15,133 bases of DNA from JAMHZE01 sp964424715 (GCA_964424715.1 CAYRJW010000034.1:1-15133); one strand, 5' to 3'. Numbered from the stretch's first letter, positions 1 through 9,170 are shown. Numbers and translations are program-made. Notes: generated by a model from the sequence alone, not told the origin.

Positions 1-831
1 CTCGGTGCGGTGATCGACAATCATATCGAAACCGCACAGGAAAATATCATTCTTTTTCAGGATAGGTTTTAATATCCTGCAAATTTCTTTTTCTCTTTTT
101 GTGAGGGTTGTTTTTACAAATGCACCGCCTTGCAGTACGGCCGCCTGAAGCTGGTTCTTTGGTGGTATTCTGAGGAAATATCCCGCGATCTCGCCATCTA
201 TCAGGCTTATGCGTTTATCGCCCTGTTTAACTTCCGGGATGTATTTCTGCGCTATCAGCGGTTCGTTATATTTTTCCTTCAATGTCTGGAAAATGCTTTT
301 GAAATTCTCGTCATCTTTCTTCACACGGAAAACGCCACGGCCGCCGAAATCATATAATGGTTTTATAACTATATCTTTATGTTCTCTGTGGAATTCGCGG
401 ATTCGCGCGGCATCCTGAGATACCAGAGTTGGCGGAGTGAATTTTTGCAATTCCGCCGGGATGAATTTTTCCGGCATGTTTATTATCCCGCGCGGGCTGT
501 TGGTGATATAGGAATTGCCCTTGTTGGATGCGAGCATATACATTGCCGAAAGATATTTAGAATCGAACGGAGGATTAAGACGAATAGTAATTACGGCGTT
601 ATTGCCAAGATCTATTATTTTTACTTTTTCATCAGCGCTAAGTTCGCCGTTCTTTCCGATGGAAACCTTATGGATAGCGGCTTTTACCTTGCCATTCTCG
701 ATGAAAACTTCGTGTGGTTCAAATGCGTAAGTGGGAAATCTTCTTACAGATTCCTTTATAAGCAGGTTAGTATCGGATTTACCGGGATAGCCGATCTTTT
801 CGGTTAGAAAAAGACTGTGCAGGATTTTCAT
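1..831 (-). CDS. gshB: Glutathione synthetase, 3' end outside the window
   Basis: Open frame of 277 codons starting at ATG 831 and leaving the window at base 1 with no stop. The family is about 315 residues, so the last 40 or so are missing. It ligates glycine to gamma-glutamylcysteine using ATP in the cytosol. Family landmarks visible: RLNPPFDSKY (residues 84-93), SPRGIINMPEKF (112-123), the ATP-grasp stretch IVIKPLYDFGGRGVFRV (154-170), QKYIPEVKQGDKRISLIDGE (195-214) and FDMIVDHRTE (268-277). The window cuts just before the expected metal-binding INVTSPT block. The loop around 227-241 (LQAAVLQGGAFVKTT) departs from the usual RGNLAAGG pattern, and the N-terminus is also divergent. It starts 9 bases after the OmpA-family gene, so it is probably cotranscribed. 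Family assignment is secure; activity is inferred. Confidence 0.9.
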   Translation of the reverse strand, partial: MKILHSLFLTEKIGYPGKSDTNLLIKESVRRFPTYAFEPHEVFIENGKVKAAIHKVSIGKNGELSADEKVKIIDLGNNAVITIRLNPPFDSKYLSAMYMLASNKGNSYITNSPRGIINMPEKFIPAELQKFTPPTLVSQDAARIREFHREHKDIVIKPLYDFGGRGVFRVKKDDENFKSIFQTLKEKYNEPLIAQKYIPEVKQGDKRISLIDGEIAGYFLRIPPKNQLQAAVLQGGAFVKTTLTKREKEICRILKPILKKNDIFLCGFDMIVDHRTE

Positions 832-840
832 ATAAGCCTG

Positions 841-1635
841 TTACTGCTGCAATACATCAATGCTTTGCACCGGCGCTACAGGAACCGCAGGGGTTTCGGC
901 AGGGGTGTTATCATATTGTATCGTGCGCGGATCGACCGGCTGGCTGTAAACTTCAACCCCGGCAGTGCCCGGGCGTGGATATGCAGGAGGCAGGGTAACT
1001 TTTTCCTGGTAGGTCTCGATGCGTTCGCGCAGAAGTTCAACTTCAATATCAACCCTTCTGTCAGCCTGTAAGCAGGAGATCTGGTTGGCTAGCGGAACAT
1101 TCATCGGGCATTGTGTCACCGGCCTTTCTTCACCGAAGAAACCGAAACCGACAGTTACATTATTCAGGAAATTACGGTTACGGAAATAGTTAAGAACATT
1201 GCTGGCACGGCGTTTAGAAAGGTCCATGTTATATTTATTGGTAGCGATCCTATCTGCATAACCAACCATTTTAACATCCCTGATAGCGGCGGATTTGCTT
1301 ATTTCATTAATAACATCCTGTATCCTTTGTTCATCGCTCTGGTCGATATTGTCTTTATCAATCTCGAAATAGATGGATTGCCTTACCAGATCAACGTAAG
1401 TGGTTTTTTTCTGTTTCTGGATAATGGCAGTTTCAGGCAGAGGTTCAGGCGCATCAAAGCCGCACATATCGCAACACTGGTCGGAAAGCCATTTGCTTCT
1501 GGCGCAATTGCCACGCTGGTCAATAACGGCGTTGCCGTTCTTATCGAGCACCGGGGTCACCGTTCTGGCGGATACCGTGCCGGATAAAGTTATAATGAAA
1601 AAAAACGCCCATACGGCCAGTATATTGAATTTCAT
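841..1635 (-). CDS. OmpA-family peptidoglycan-associated envelope protein
   Basis: 264 residues from the ATG at 1635. That start is preferred over an in-frame ATG 30 bases upstream because AGAGG lies 7 bases before it and the protein then begins with a clean signal peptide (residues 1-23, ending TVSA). A short segment with four cysteines follows (RGNCARSKW, then DQCCDMCG). The OmpA C-like domain spans about 85-204: IYFEIDKDNI, then GYADRIATNKYNMDLSKRRA with the conserved Asp and Arg expected to bind diaminopimelate of peptidoglycan, then QADRRVDIEVEL. Two cysteines (176, 188) just before the last motif could form a disulfide. The tail is rich in Pro, Val and Thr. There is no lipobox, so it is not Pal itself. 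It probably sits in the periplasm and links envelope to cell wall. It lies 54 bases downstream of rimI and 9 upstream of gshB. Confidence 0.85.
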   Translation of the reverse strand: MKFNILAVWAFFFIITLSGTVSARTVTPVLDKNGNAVIDQRGNCARSKWLSDQCCDMCGFDAPEPLPETAIIQKQKKTTYVDLVRQSIYFEIDKDNIDQSDEQRIQDVINEISKSAAIRDVKMVGYADRIATNKYNMDLSKRRASNVLNYFRNRNFLNNVTVGFGFFGEERPVTQCPMNVPLANQISCLQADRRVDIEVELLRERIETYQEKVTLPPAYPRPGTAGVEVYSQPVDPRTIQYDNTPAETPAVPVAPVQSIDVLQQ

Positions 1636-1689
1636 GGCTAAGCCTCTAATTAATAACAGGAACATATAGTAGGTTCTTACAATTTAAAG

Positions 1690-2088
1690 TCAAATGCTTT
1701 TCTTCATCAATATGGCATCTACCCTTATTACGCCTGTATTATAATAGTCTTTCCTGATATTATATTTTTCAAAGCCGCACTTATTATATAGAGCTATGGC
1801 CGGCTGGTTTGTCACCGCAACCTCCAGATAGAGGGTTTTTATGTTCTGGGACCGCAGGCTGGTGATAGTTCTTTCAATAAGCTTTTGGGCCAGCCCGGTT
1901 TTCCTTTTTTCTGGTATTGTACCAATATCGAATATCTCTGCCTCGTCTGGTGATACTATATTATATATAATGAACGCGGATGAATCCATTGTTTCATATT
2001 TAAAACCGGAGTTTTTGAATGAGCCGAGTTCTTCCGCCGCATTCTTTTCGGGGAAACATTGCTGGTAAAGTTTGGTTAATTCTTCCAT
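1690..2088 (-). CDS. rimI: GNAT acetyltransferase, RimI-like
   Basis: 132 residues, a little shorter than usual RimI (about 150), with a trimmed N-terminus. RimI acetylates the N-terminal alanine of ribosomal protein bS18. Seen here: the acetyl-CoA motif A region IFDIGTIPEKRKTGLAQKLI (52-71), a degenerate form of Q/RxxGxG/A, and LYLEVAVTNQPAIALYNKCG (86-105) followed by YNIRKDYY, the typical RimI motif B and C-terminal Tyr. Its ATG overlaps the mfd stop by one base (TAATG), which implies translational coupling. In many bacteria rimI sits beside tsaB; here it follows mfd. Membership in GNAT is secure; the exact substrate is inferred from similarity. Confidence 0.8.
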   Translation of the reverse strand: MEELTKLYQQCFPEKNAAEELGSFKNSGFKYETMDSSAFIIYNIVSPDEAEIFDIGTIPEKRKTGLAQKLIERTITSLRSQNIKTLYLEVAVTNQPAIALYNKCGFEKYNIRKDYYNTGVIRVDAILMKKSI

Positions 2089-5000
2089 TAAACTCCTGCG
2101 AATTCAATTATCTCATTCAACGCTTTCTTCAATTCCGTAATTCTGACCTTAAGGTCTTTCCAGTTACAATTTGCTATCACAAATTTGCTGCCGTCCTTTA
2201 TTTTATATTTCATTGGTTTTTCGGAAATTAGTTTTATCAGCGCCTCCGGGTGGGAGAATTTATTGTTCCTGAATTGAAGACTTGCGCCTATCTCCCCGGC
2301 ATCGAGTTTATCAACGCCTAGTTTTTTACAGATGAATTTTATCTTTATGGTCTCCAGCAGATTATCAACTTCCAGCGGGATGGTGCCGAAGCGATCAGTG
2401 AGTTCAACGGCAAAACTTTCTATTTCTTGCTCATCTTTTAAATTACCAAGCCGTCGGTAAAGGCCCATTCTGAGTTCGGCATCTTTAATATAATTTTCCG
2501 GTATCAGAACCGAGATTCCGAGATTCAGTTTCACCGAGAAATCACCCTCAGATTTTTCCTCTTTATTATTTTTTGCGCGCATATTCTCTATCGCCTCACT
2601 CAGCATGCTCTGGTAGAGTTCAACACCAACTTCTTTAACATTGCCGCTCTGTTCCTCGCCAAGTAGATTGCCGAAGCCGCGTATATCCATATCGTAACTG
2701 GCGATGGTGAAACCGGCGCCTAAAGTATCAAGTTTCTGCATCACCTCCAGACGCTTTTCGGCCTGTTTGGTAAGCTGCTTGCGCGGCGGAATGGTGAGGT
2801 AGGCATAAGCTCGCACCTTGCTTCTGCCAACCCTGCCGCGTAGCTGGTAAAGCTGCGCGAGGCCGAACATATCGGCGCGATATATTATTATTGTGTTGGC
2901 GGCAGAGATATCCAACCCGCTTTCCACGATGGTAGTTGAAAGCAGAACATCAAACCTGCCATCGGCGAAATCGTTCATTATCTTATCGAGGTCATCGGGC
3001 TTCATTTTGCCGTGGGCGGTGACTATCTTAACTTCCGGGATGCTGAGCCTTAGTTTCTTTTCGAGTTCCTCAATATCTTTTATACGCGGTGCGACAAAAT
3101 AAGTTCTGCCGCCACGGTAATGTTCCTTTAGCACGGCCTCGCGGATGGTTATCTCATCATAAGGCATAACGAAGGTTCTTATCGCAAGCCTGTCCACCGG
3201 TGGGGTGGCGATAAGCGAAAGTTCGCGGATGCCGGAGAGTGAAAGCTGCAATGTCCGTGGGATAGGCGTTGCGGTGAGGGTAAGTACGTGAGTATTGGCG
3301 CGGAGTTTTTTCAGTTTCTCTTTCTGCGAAACGCCGAATCTTTGTTCCTCATCTATTATTATAAGGCCGAGGTCCTTGAATTCCAGTTGTCCGGCAAGCA
3401 GTGCGTGAGTGCCTATCACTATATCAACATCGCCTTCTTTCAGCGCCTCTTTGTTCTTTTTCATTTCCGTGCTGGTGACCATGCGTGAAAGTTGTTTTAT
3501 CACCATGCCGGTGCCGGCGAATCTTTCAACGAAAGTATTATAATGCTGGCGGGCGAGCAGGGTGGTCGGGCAGATGAGCGCCACCTGCATGCGGCGTTCA
3601 TCGTTATTATGCTGTACGGTCGCGAATGCTGCTCGCAATGCCACTTCAGTTTTACCGAAGCCGACATCGCCGCAGATCAGCCTGTCCATTGGCTTTCCGG
3701 AGGCTAGATCTGTTGTTACATCCTCTATCGCATTTAATTGATCCTCAGTTTCGGCATAAGGGAAGCGCGCGCAGAATTCATCATATGCGCCGGAAAGATC
3801 ATGGATGCTGTTGGCTGTCTTCAGTTCACGCTCGGCAGCGATGTTTATAAGTTCTCCAGCTATATCCTTTATGCGCTTTTTAACTTTTGCAGTACGTTCC
3901 TGCCATTGCAGGCCGCCAAGTTTATCAAGTTCGGCGGTCTCGTCCTCGGCACCGTAGCGGCTTATCATCTCGATATTCTCAACCGGAACATAGAGCTTAT
4001 CGCCATCCTTATATTCAAGCAGGATAAAATCATGCGAGATATTATTTATGATAAGTGTTTCCAGCCCCTTGAACCTGCCGATGCCATGTTCCTTGTGAAC
4101 AATAAGTTCCCCGGCGCCAAGGTTGGATGCCTCGCGGATAAAATCCTCTGCCTTTCTGGCGCGGCCGCTGCGTTTGCGGAAAATTTTTTCACCGAGTAAT
4201 TCCGATTCGCTCACTAATTTTATATTTTCAGCCTCGAATCCTTTTTCTATCGCGAGTATTGCAACACCAACATTAGCACGGGTCAGCAGCGCCTGTTCCT
4301 GCTCGAAATTATCAATGGCGATCGGTTTTATATCATGCTCGGTCAGCATCCCCATCATCCTGTCACGGCTACCTTGTGAGATACAGCCGATAATGGTCTT
4401 TATTTTTTCCCCACTCGTGAATTTTTCGGCAAGCTCATCGCGGAACATGTTTATAGCGGATTTATTTAGTATCTTGGCCTCGGAAAAATAAGTTGCGCTG
4501 TTGCGGTAATTGAAATCAACTGAATTATCTTTATTCTCACCGGTTGCGAATTTTGAGAAATATACGGCAGTGCGTGATTTAAGATCATTATTAAAATCAT
4601 TTTCAGAAAAATATAATTTTTCTGGTTTAAGGAAGTGATCGGCAGAACTATATTGGCCAAGTTTTGTATATGAAATGCGCGAATCGTAGGAATCCTTTAT
4701 GCTTTCAAACCGTTCCTGCATAACGGTCTCAATATCATGTTCGAATGTGAAGATGGCGTTCTTGCAGTAGCTGAAAACACTATCCATATTCTCATAGAAA
4801 AGCGGCATGTAATTCTCAAACCCCGGATATTTGCGGCCTTGTGATACCGCCTCGAACACCGGGTCTTTATGCGATGCTTCCATCCCGAATTCGGCGAAAT
4901 AATTCTCCTTGAAATTATTTATATATTTTTCGCTCAGCAATATCTCACTGGCCGGTATTATATCGAATTTTTCGATATTCGATGAACTTATCTGGGTTAG

Positions 5001-5582
5001 GGGATCGTATTTGCGTAAGGAGTCTATCTCATCGCCGAAGAAATCTATCCTTATCCCGAATTCCGAGGCGGGCGGGAAAATATCAATGATGCTACCGCGT
5101 ACCGAGAATTCACCATGATCGCTGGCGGCGGAGACATTTATATAGCTGTTATTAACAAGGAAGCTCAACAGATTCTCACGTTTTAAATTCTGTTTTATCT
5201 TTATGCTGAGAGAAGAATTATTTATAACCTCAACCGGAATAAGCTTCTGTATCACCGCATTGGCGGTGGTGAGCAATATCTGCTTATGTTTCAGCCCACC
5301 TGCTATTCTGGAAAGGGTTTCCAGCCTTTTGCTGGTTACCTCACTGTTGGGGGAAACTTTATCATAAGGGTTTATATCCCATGCCGGCAGTTCAAATATT
5401 TCGATGTCTTTAGAGAAAAAAGAAATAAGCTCATGTATCTTTTCAAGATAGATATCGTTCTTGCAGACGTGAACAACGCCGGCAGGAGCGCTCCTGATAA
5501 TCTCGATAATAGGGAATACCTCACTGCCATCGGGCAGGTTGTAAAAATGATTGGCGGTATTTTGTTTAAGCTGGAATTTCAT
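2088..5582 (-). CDS. mfd: Transcription-repair coupling factor Mfd
   Basis: 1164 residues, full family length. Mfd is a cytosolic DNA translocase that removes RNA polymerase stalled at lesions and recruits UvrA. Domains in order: UvrB-like N-terminal module (about 1-200, with the GEFSVRGSIIDIFPP stretch at 157-171), linker region, RNA-polymerase-interacting CarD/TRCF domain (about 485-585, beginning GELIVHKEHGIGRFKG), superfamily 2 helicase with Walker A GDVGFGKTE (638-646), DEEQRFG (744-750), TATPIPRTL (770-778), VESGLDIS (886-893) and QLRGRVGR (913-920), then the TRCF C-terminal domain (about 1015-1120). It begins 17 bases after ftsI, with AGGAA about 10 bases before its ATG. Placement directly behind a cell-division gene is unusual. 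No broken motif seen. Confidence 0.97.
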   Translation of the reverse strand: MKFQLKQNTANHFYNLPDGSEVFPIIEIIRSAPAGVVHVCKNDIYLEKIHELISFFSKDIEIFELPAWDINPYDKVSPNSEVTSKRLETLSRIAGGLKHKQILLTTANAVIQKLIPVEVINNSSLSIKIKQNLKRENLLSFLVNNSYINVSAASDHGEFSVRGSIIDIFPPASEFGIRIDFFGDEIDSLRKYDPLTQISSSNIEKFDIIPASEILLSEKYINNFKENYFAEFGMEASHKDPVFEAVSQGRKYPGFENYMPLFYENMDSVFSYCKNAIFTFEHDIETVMQERFESIKDSYDSRISYTKLGQYSSADHFLKPEKLYFSENDFNNDLKSRTAVYFSKFATGENKDNSVDFNYRNSATYFSEAKILNKSAINMFRDELAEKFTSGEKIKTIIGCISQGSRDRMMGMLTEHDIKPIAIDNFEQEQALLTRANVGVAILAIEKGFEAENIKLVSESELLGEKIFRKRSGRARKAEDFIREASNLGAGELIVHKEHGIGRFKGLETLIINNISHDFILLEYKDGDKLYVPVENIEMISRYGAEDETAELDKLGGLQWQERTAKVKKRIKDIAGELINIAAERELKTANSIHDLSGAYDEFCARFPYAETEDQLNAIEDVTTDLASGKPMDRLICGDVGFGKTEVALRAAFATVQHNNDERRMQVALICPTTLLARQHYNTFVERFAGTGMVIKQLSRMVTSTEMKKNKEALKEGDVDIVIGTHALLAGQLEFKDLGLIIIDEEQRFGVSQKEKLKKLRANTHVLTLTATPIPRTLQLSLSGIRELSLIATPPVDRLAIRTFVMPYDEITIREAVLKEHYRGGRTYFVAPRIKDIEELEKKLRLSIPEVKIVTAHGKMKPDDLDKIMNDFADGRFDVLLSTTIVESGLDISAANTIIIYRADMFGLAQLYQLRGRVGRSKVRAYAYLTIPPRKQLTKQAEKRLEVMQKLDTLGAGFTIASYDMDIRGFGNLLGEEQSGNVKEVGVELYQSMLSEAIENMRAKNNKEEKSEGDFSVKLNLGISVLIPENYIKDAELRMGLYRRLGNLKDEQEIESFAVELTDRFGTIPLEVDNLLETIKIKFICKKLGVDKLDAGEIGASLQFRNNKFSHPEALIKLISEKPMKYKIKDGSKFVIANCNWKDLKVRITELKKALNEIIEFAGV

Positions 5583-5599
5583 CAGCTTGTTTCCTAATA

Positions 5600-7342
5600 C
5601 TAATCTTGCTCGGAAACAATATTAAATTTTGCTTTTATGGCCTCGGAATTATCTTCCTGAGGGCGCACCTTTAATATAGGCGCTATCCGTTTAATAACAT
5701 TAGCCGCAGCAGGAGCCGCCACCCAGCCGGCGGTCTGGAAGCCGAAAGTATCGGCGGAGGGTTTAGGCTCATCGAGATTAAGCAGTATTATATATTGTGG
5801 GTGATTCATCGGGAACATGCCCACGAAGGTAGAAAGTACCTTATCCGCCGAATAACGGCCCCTTGCATCAACCTTGTTAGCGGTGCCTGTTTTGCCGCCT
5901 ACCAGATAGCCATCAACATTCGCTTTACTTCCAGAACCACTTACCACCACAAGGCGCAGCAGGTCACGCATCCTTTCGGAGGTGCGTTTGCTGAAGATCG
6001 TTACCGGCTTGGTGAGTTCCTGTTCCTCGGTGCGTTTTATGAGCGTGGGCTGGTAATACAGGCCGCCATTGGCAACTGATGCCATTGCCGCGACTATATG
6101 TAATGGCGATACTGCAAGCCCGTGGCCGAATGAGATAGTAAGCAGACCGGAATTGCTCCATTTTTTAGGTGTGGTCGGGGTGGATTTTTCGTTCACCTCG
6201 ATATCTAGCTTATCGAAGAAGCGGAGTTTGCGGAAATATTCCTGCATTTTCTCGATGCCGACATCCTCTCCTATTTTTGCGGTGCCGATGTTGGATGAAT
6301 ACATTAATATCTCCGGAACCGTCAGCGGTCTTCTCTCCGGATGGAAATCCGATATTTTGAAACGGCCTATTTGTATTGGGTTGGTGGCATCATAGACCAT
6401 TTTCTCGTTTATCTTGCCAATATCAAAAGCGGTAGCGAGGGTGAATGGCTTGAATACCGAACCGAGTTCATAATTGCCTAGCGTTACGTTATTGAACAAT
6501 GTTTGCTGTTTTAAATTCTTCGGCAGGTTCGGGTCGTAATCCGGCAGGCTCACCAGTGCCAGAACCTCACCATTATTCACATCCATTATAATTCCGGAAG
6601 CGTTAAGGGCCTGGTGTTTTATCATGGCCTTGGTCATTTCATCACGCAGGATGGTCTGGATGCGGATATCTAAAGTGGTGTTGATCTCATTTTCCGAGAT
6701 GGCTTTATCGTATGAGGCATCCTCTATATTATCGAGATATTTCTCAAGGCCGCTGAGCCCCCGCCCATCCTGTCCCACCATGCCTATAACATGGGCGAAC
6801 AGGTTGCCGTGCGGGTAAATGCGTTTCTCCTCATCCTCGAACATCAGGCCGGGAATACCGAGTGCGTTAACCTCATATTTCTGCTTCGGGTGGAGATTGC
6901 GCTTTATCCACAGGAAACTTTTTTTCTTATCTTTGAATCTTTTGGTCAGGTCATTCCTGTTAAGTTCCGGTAATACCTTCACCAATTGCTTCGCGGCGCT
7001 TTCCTCATCTATCATGATTTTAGGATTGGCGTAGAGGGAAGAGGTGATGAGGTTAGAGGAAATAAGTATGCCATTCCTGTCATAAATGGATTTGCGGAAT
7101 TTTTCCTTGGCGATGGACTGTTCCGACCTGTTCTGCGCGAGTGCGTTCTTGGTCACGGATAATTGTTTTATGGCTTCTGGCTTGTAGAAGAAAGTTAATT
7201 TGATGGTTTTTATCGATACCCCGCAAAGCGTTATGAAAATAAAGCAACTTAAGAACAGCAACCTTAGCTGGGCGCGTTTAATTGCTATATCAAGGGAGCC
7301 CTCAAGCTTAAGGTTCAAACTCGGGCGGGAAGCTCCTCTCAT
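5600..7342 (-). CDS. ftsI: Peptidoglycan D,D-transpeptidase FtsI (PBP3)
   Basis: 580 residues, normal for FtsI. It cross-links septal peptidoglycan in the inner-membrane divisome. A short basic cytoplasmic tail precedes one transmembrane anchor (about 27-47). The dimerisation/pedestal domain begins around RKSIYDRNGILI (83-94). The transpeptidase domain carries all three penicillin-binding motifs: SVFK with nucleophile Ser295, SSN (349-351) and KTGT (484-487). The start ATG overlaps the ftsL stop by four bases (ATGA). The mur genes that normally follow ftsI are absent; mfd follows instead. Confidence 0.96.
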   Translation of the reverse strand: MRGASRPSLNLKLEGSLDIAIKRAQLRLLFLSCFIFITLCGVSIKTIKLTFFYKPEAIKQLSVTKNALAQNRSEQSIAKEKFRKSIYDRNGILISSNLITSSLYANPKIMIDEESAAKQLVKVLPELNRNDLTKRFKDKKKSFLWIKRNLHPKQKYEVNALGIPGLMFEDEEKRIYPHGNLFAHVIGMVGQDGRGLSGLEKYLDNIEDASYDKAISENEINTTLDIRIQTILRDEMTKAMIKHQALNASGIIMDVNNGEVLALVSLPDYDPNLPKNLKQQTLFNNVTLGNYELGSVFKPFTLATAFDIGKINEKMVYDATNPIQIGRFKISDFHPERRPLTVPEILMYSSNIGTAKIGEDVGIEKMQEYFRKLRFFDKLDIEVNEKSTPTTPKKWSNSGLLTISFGHGLAVSPLHIVAAMASVANGGLYYQPTLIKRTEEQELTKPVTIFSKRTSERMRDLLRLVVVSGSGSKANVDGYLVGGKTGTANKVDARGRYSADKVLSTFVGMFPMNHPQYIILLNLDEPKPSADTFGFQTAGWVAAPAAANVIKRIAPILKVRPQEDNSEAIKAKFNIVSEQD

Positions 7343-7659
7343 GGCATGATTTGCGTTTGGGCATTACTCAGCATGACCTCACGCGAAGGAAGGTCTTTAA
7401 GATTAGTGAACTGTATCTTTTCAGGGGAGACCATATCGGTACTGATCTTTTCGGCCAGATTTGTGAGCCTTTGCGGGTTGTTCAGGTAGCTCCAGTCAGC
7501 TTCGAGCACTTTAAGGTCTTCGTTGTAGCGGATGAGTTTTTCCTGGGTGATCTCCATTTTATCGGAGATGCCGCGGACTTTATTTTCAAAGAAATAAACA
7601 AGGAACGACAAAAAAAGCGTAACGAATATGAATAAAAATATTTTGCTTCTTATTATCAT
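7339..7659 (-). CDS. ftsL: Cell division protein FtsL
   Basis: 106-residue bitopic membrane protein. The single transmembrane segment is about 6-24, and a probable coiled coil covers about 28-60. The stretch LEADWSYLNNPQRLTNLAEK (52-71) is the hallmark of alphaproteobacterial FtsL. FtsL forms a trimeric subcomplex with FtsB and FtsQ that activates FtsW-FtsI. It lies 9 bases after rsmH and overlaps ftsI by four bases, the standard dcw order. The sequence family varies widely, but position plus motif make the call firm. Confidence 0.92.
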   Translation of the reverse strand: MIIRSKIFLFIFVTLFLSFLVYFFENKVRGISDKMEITQEKLIRYNEDLKVLEADWSYLNNPQRLTNLAEKISTDMVSPEKIQFTNLKDLPSREVMLSNAQTQIMP

Positions 7660-7668
7660 TTATTCTGT

Positions 7669-8709
7669 TCAACTCCCTGAGGATAATTTTTTTGCGGCAC
7701 GAATTTTTGCAGAACGGGCACGGAAATTCATTTCGATCTCTTCATCGCTTGCGACGATAGGTTTGTGAGTTAACAGTTCCATTTCATCAAGAACATAAGT
7801 TGGTGTTAGCAGTGAAGCTGGCGAGTACCGCGAAAACCCTAGGTTTGCGCCGCCTGTGTATGTTCTGAAAAAATCTTTTACTATCACGTCTTCTCCTGAA
7901 TGGAAGGTTATTACAACAACTCTACCATTTTCTTTTAATTTATCTTTAGCTTTTTGCAAGCCTGATTTTAATTCTTCGAACTCATTGTTGATGAAAATTC
8001 TTATCGCCTGAAAAGTTCTTGTCGCAGGATTTATATTATCGTGATAATGCCCAGTAGCGTCTTTAATGATTTCCGCCAGTTTCAGCGTGGTGGTAATTTT
8101 TTCTTTTTCGCGCGCAGTGCAAATCGCGCGTGCGATCGCTCGAGATTTTCTTTCATCACCGAATTTGAAAATAATATTTGCGATCTCCTCTTCGGAGAAT
8201 TCATTCACGAATTCTTCCGCTGTGAGACCTTCATTATCCATTCTCATATCAAGAGGGCCATCAGCCTGGAATGAAAAACCGCGGCGCGGAGTATCAACCT
8301 GCATCGATGAAAAGCCAAGGTCCATAAGGATCCCATCAACTTTACCTATGCCATGAGATTCTAAAACTTTATCAAGATCAGCGAATCTAGCATTCTCGAA
8401 AATGAAACGGTCACCGAATTCTTTTTTCAGTTCCTGCGCGAAAACTTTTACATTCACATCCCTGTCGAGCGATATAACTTTGCAGTTAGCGCTTTCCAGT
8501 ATCGCGCGTGTATGTCCGCCGGCGCCGAAGGTGCAATCAAGGTAAACCTCACCATCACGCGGCTCCAGCAGGGCGATTGTCTCTTTCAGTAATACCGGTA
8601 TGTGATGTTCGTAGTTCATTTGTAAATAATATTTTAATCCTTCCGGTCTTTCGTAAATATAGCAAACCTCATCCAGCGAGTAATTTTCTATGTTGAACAA
8701 ATATCTCAT
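7669..8709 (-). CDS. rsmH: 16S rRNA (cytosine(1402)-N4)-methyltransferase RsmH (MraW)
   Basis: It methylates N4 of C1402 in the 16S rRNA decoding centre, using S-adenosylmethionine. Motifs seen (numbered from the 346-residue reading): HIPVLLKE (36-43), SAM loop FGAGGHT (61-67), LDRD (81-84), LMDLGFSS (128-135), MRMD (155-158), RTFQAIRIFINNE (231-243), VVVITFHSGEDVIVKDFFR (264-282). The start is uncertain. The ATG at 8709, 2 bases after the mraZ stop, gives 346 residues with a 30-residue N-terminal extension. The ATG at 8619 (MNYEHHIPVL) gives the usual family length of 316, but the nearest purine-rich GGAAGG lies about 19 bases upstream, too far. I chose 8709 for its tight spacing to mraZ; neither start has a good ribosome-binding site. 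Confidence 0.93.
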   Translation of the reverse strand: MRYLFNIENYSLDEVCYIYERPEGLKYYLQMNYEHHIPVLLKETIALLEPRDGEVYLDCTFGAGGHTRAILESANCKVISLDRDVNVKVFAQELKKEFGDRFIFENARFADLDKVLESHGIGKVDGILMDLGFSSMQVDTPRRGFSFQADGPLDMRMDNEGLTAEEFVNEFSEEEIANIIFKFGDERKSRAIARAICTAREKEKITTTLKLAEIIKDATGHYHDNINPATRTFQAIRIFINNEFEELKSGLQKAKDKLKENGRVVVITFHSGEDVIVKDFFRTYTGGANLGFSRYSPASLLTPTYVLDEMELLTHKPIVASDEEIEMNFRARSAKIRAAKKLSSGS

Positions 8710-8711
8710 GA

Positions 8712-9170
8712 TCAGCCATTAGCTAATTTTAAACTCAGTTTCCCGCGGTTCTGTTTTGCAATGTCTTTGGCCGTTCTGGCGTAGCCTTCGTAAGTGGCTG
8801 GGTTCCATATCTCGAACGTTTTGCCCTTGCCGACGAATATCGCTTTATCTTTTAGCTTAGCTTTCTCAATTAATTTTTCTGTTAATGTAACCCTGCCATC
8901 GGAATCAAAAGAAAGTTGATCGCTCTCGCCGAGTATGGATGATGCGAACGCATCGCGCTCTTCGCTGTATGGATCCATAGCATCGATGGAGTCAGAGATT
9001 TTCTGCATACGTTCCATGCCGCAGGCTTCAACACATTCATGTACGAAGGAAGGATAGACGACTATGCCGCTGAAATTTTCTTTCGCGATAACCGCGCGGA
9101 AAGATGCAGGGACGGAAACGCGGCCCTTGCTGTCGATCTTGTTAATATATGTGGAAAGAAAAATACCCAC
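8712..9170 (-). CDS. mraZ: Transcriptional regulator / cell-division protein MraZ
   Basis: 152 residues with two AbrB-like half-domains marked by DSKGRVSVP (13-21) and DSDGRVTL (89-96), the MraZ signature. MraZ forms a ring, binds repeated boxes upstream of its own gene and controls the dcw operon. The start is GTG at 9170, with AAGGA 7 bases upstream; no in-frame ATG is available nearby. It is the first gene of the minus-strand operon and ends 2 bases before the longest reading of rsmH. Candidate operator boxes lie 40-70 bases upstream. Confidence 0.95.
   Translation of the reverse strand: MGIFLSTYINKIDSKGRVSVPASFRAVIAKENFSGIVVYPSFVHECVEACGMERMQKISDSIDAMDPYSEERDAFASSILGESDQLSFDSDGRVTLTEKLIEKAKLKDKAIFVGKGKTFEIWNPATYEGYARTAKDIAKQNRGKLSLKLANG

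Noticed and set aside
379..807. 142-codon plus-strand open frame at the left end
   Set aside because: It lies antisense to clear gshB coding sequence and shows no recognisable motif.
1111..1587. 158-codon plus-strand open frame
   Set aside because: Antisense shadow of the OmpA-family gene, whose domain motifs are unmistakable.
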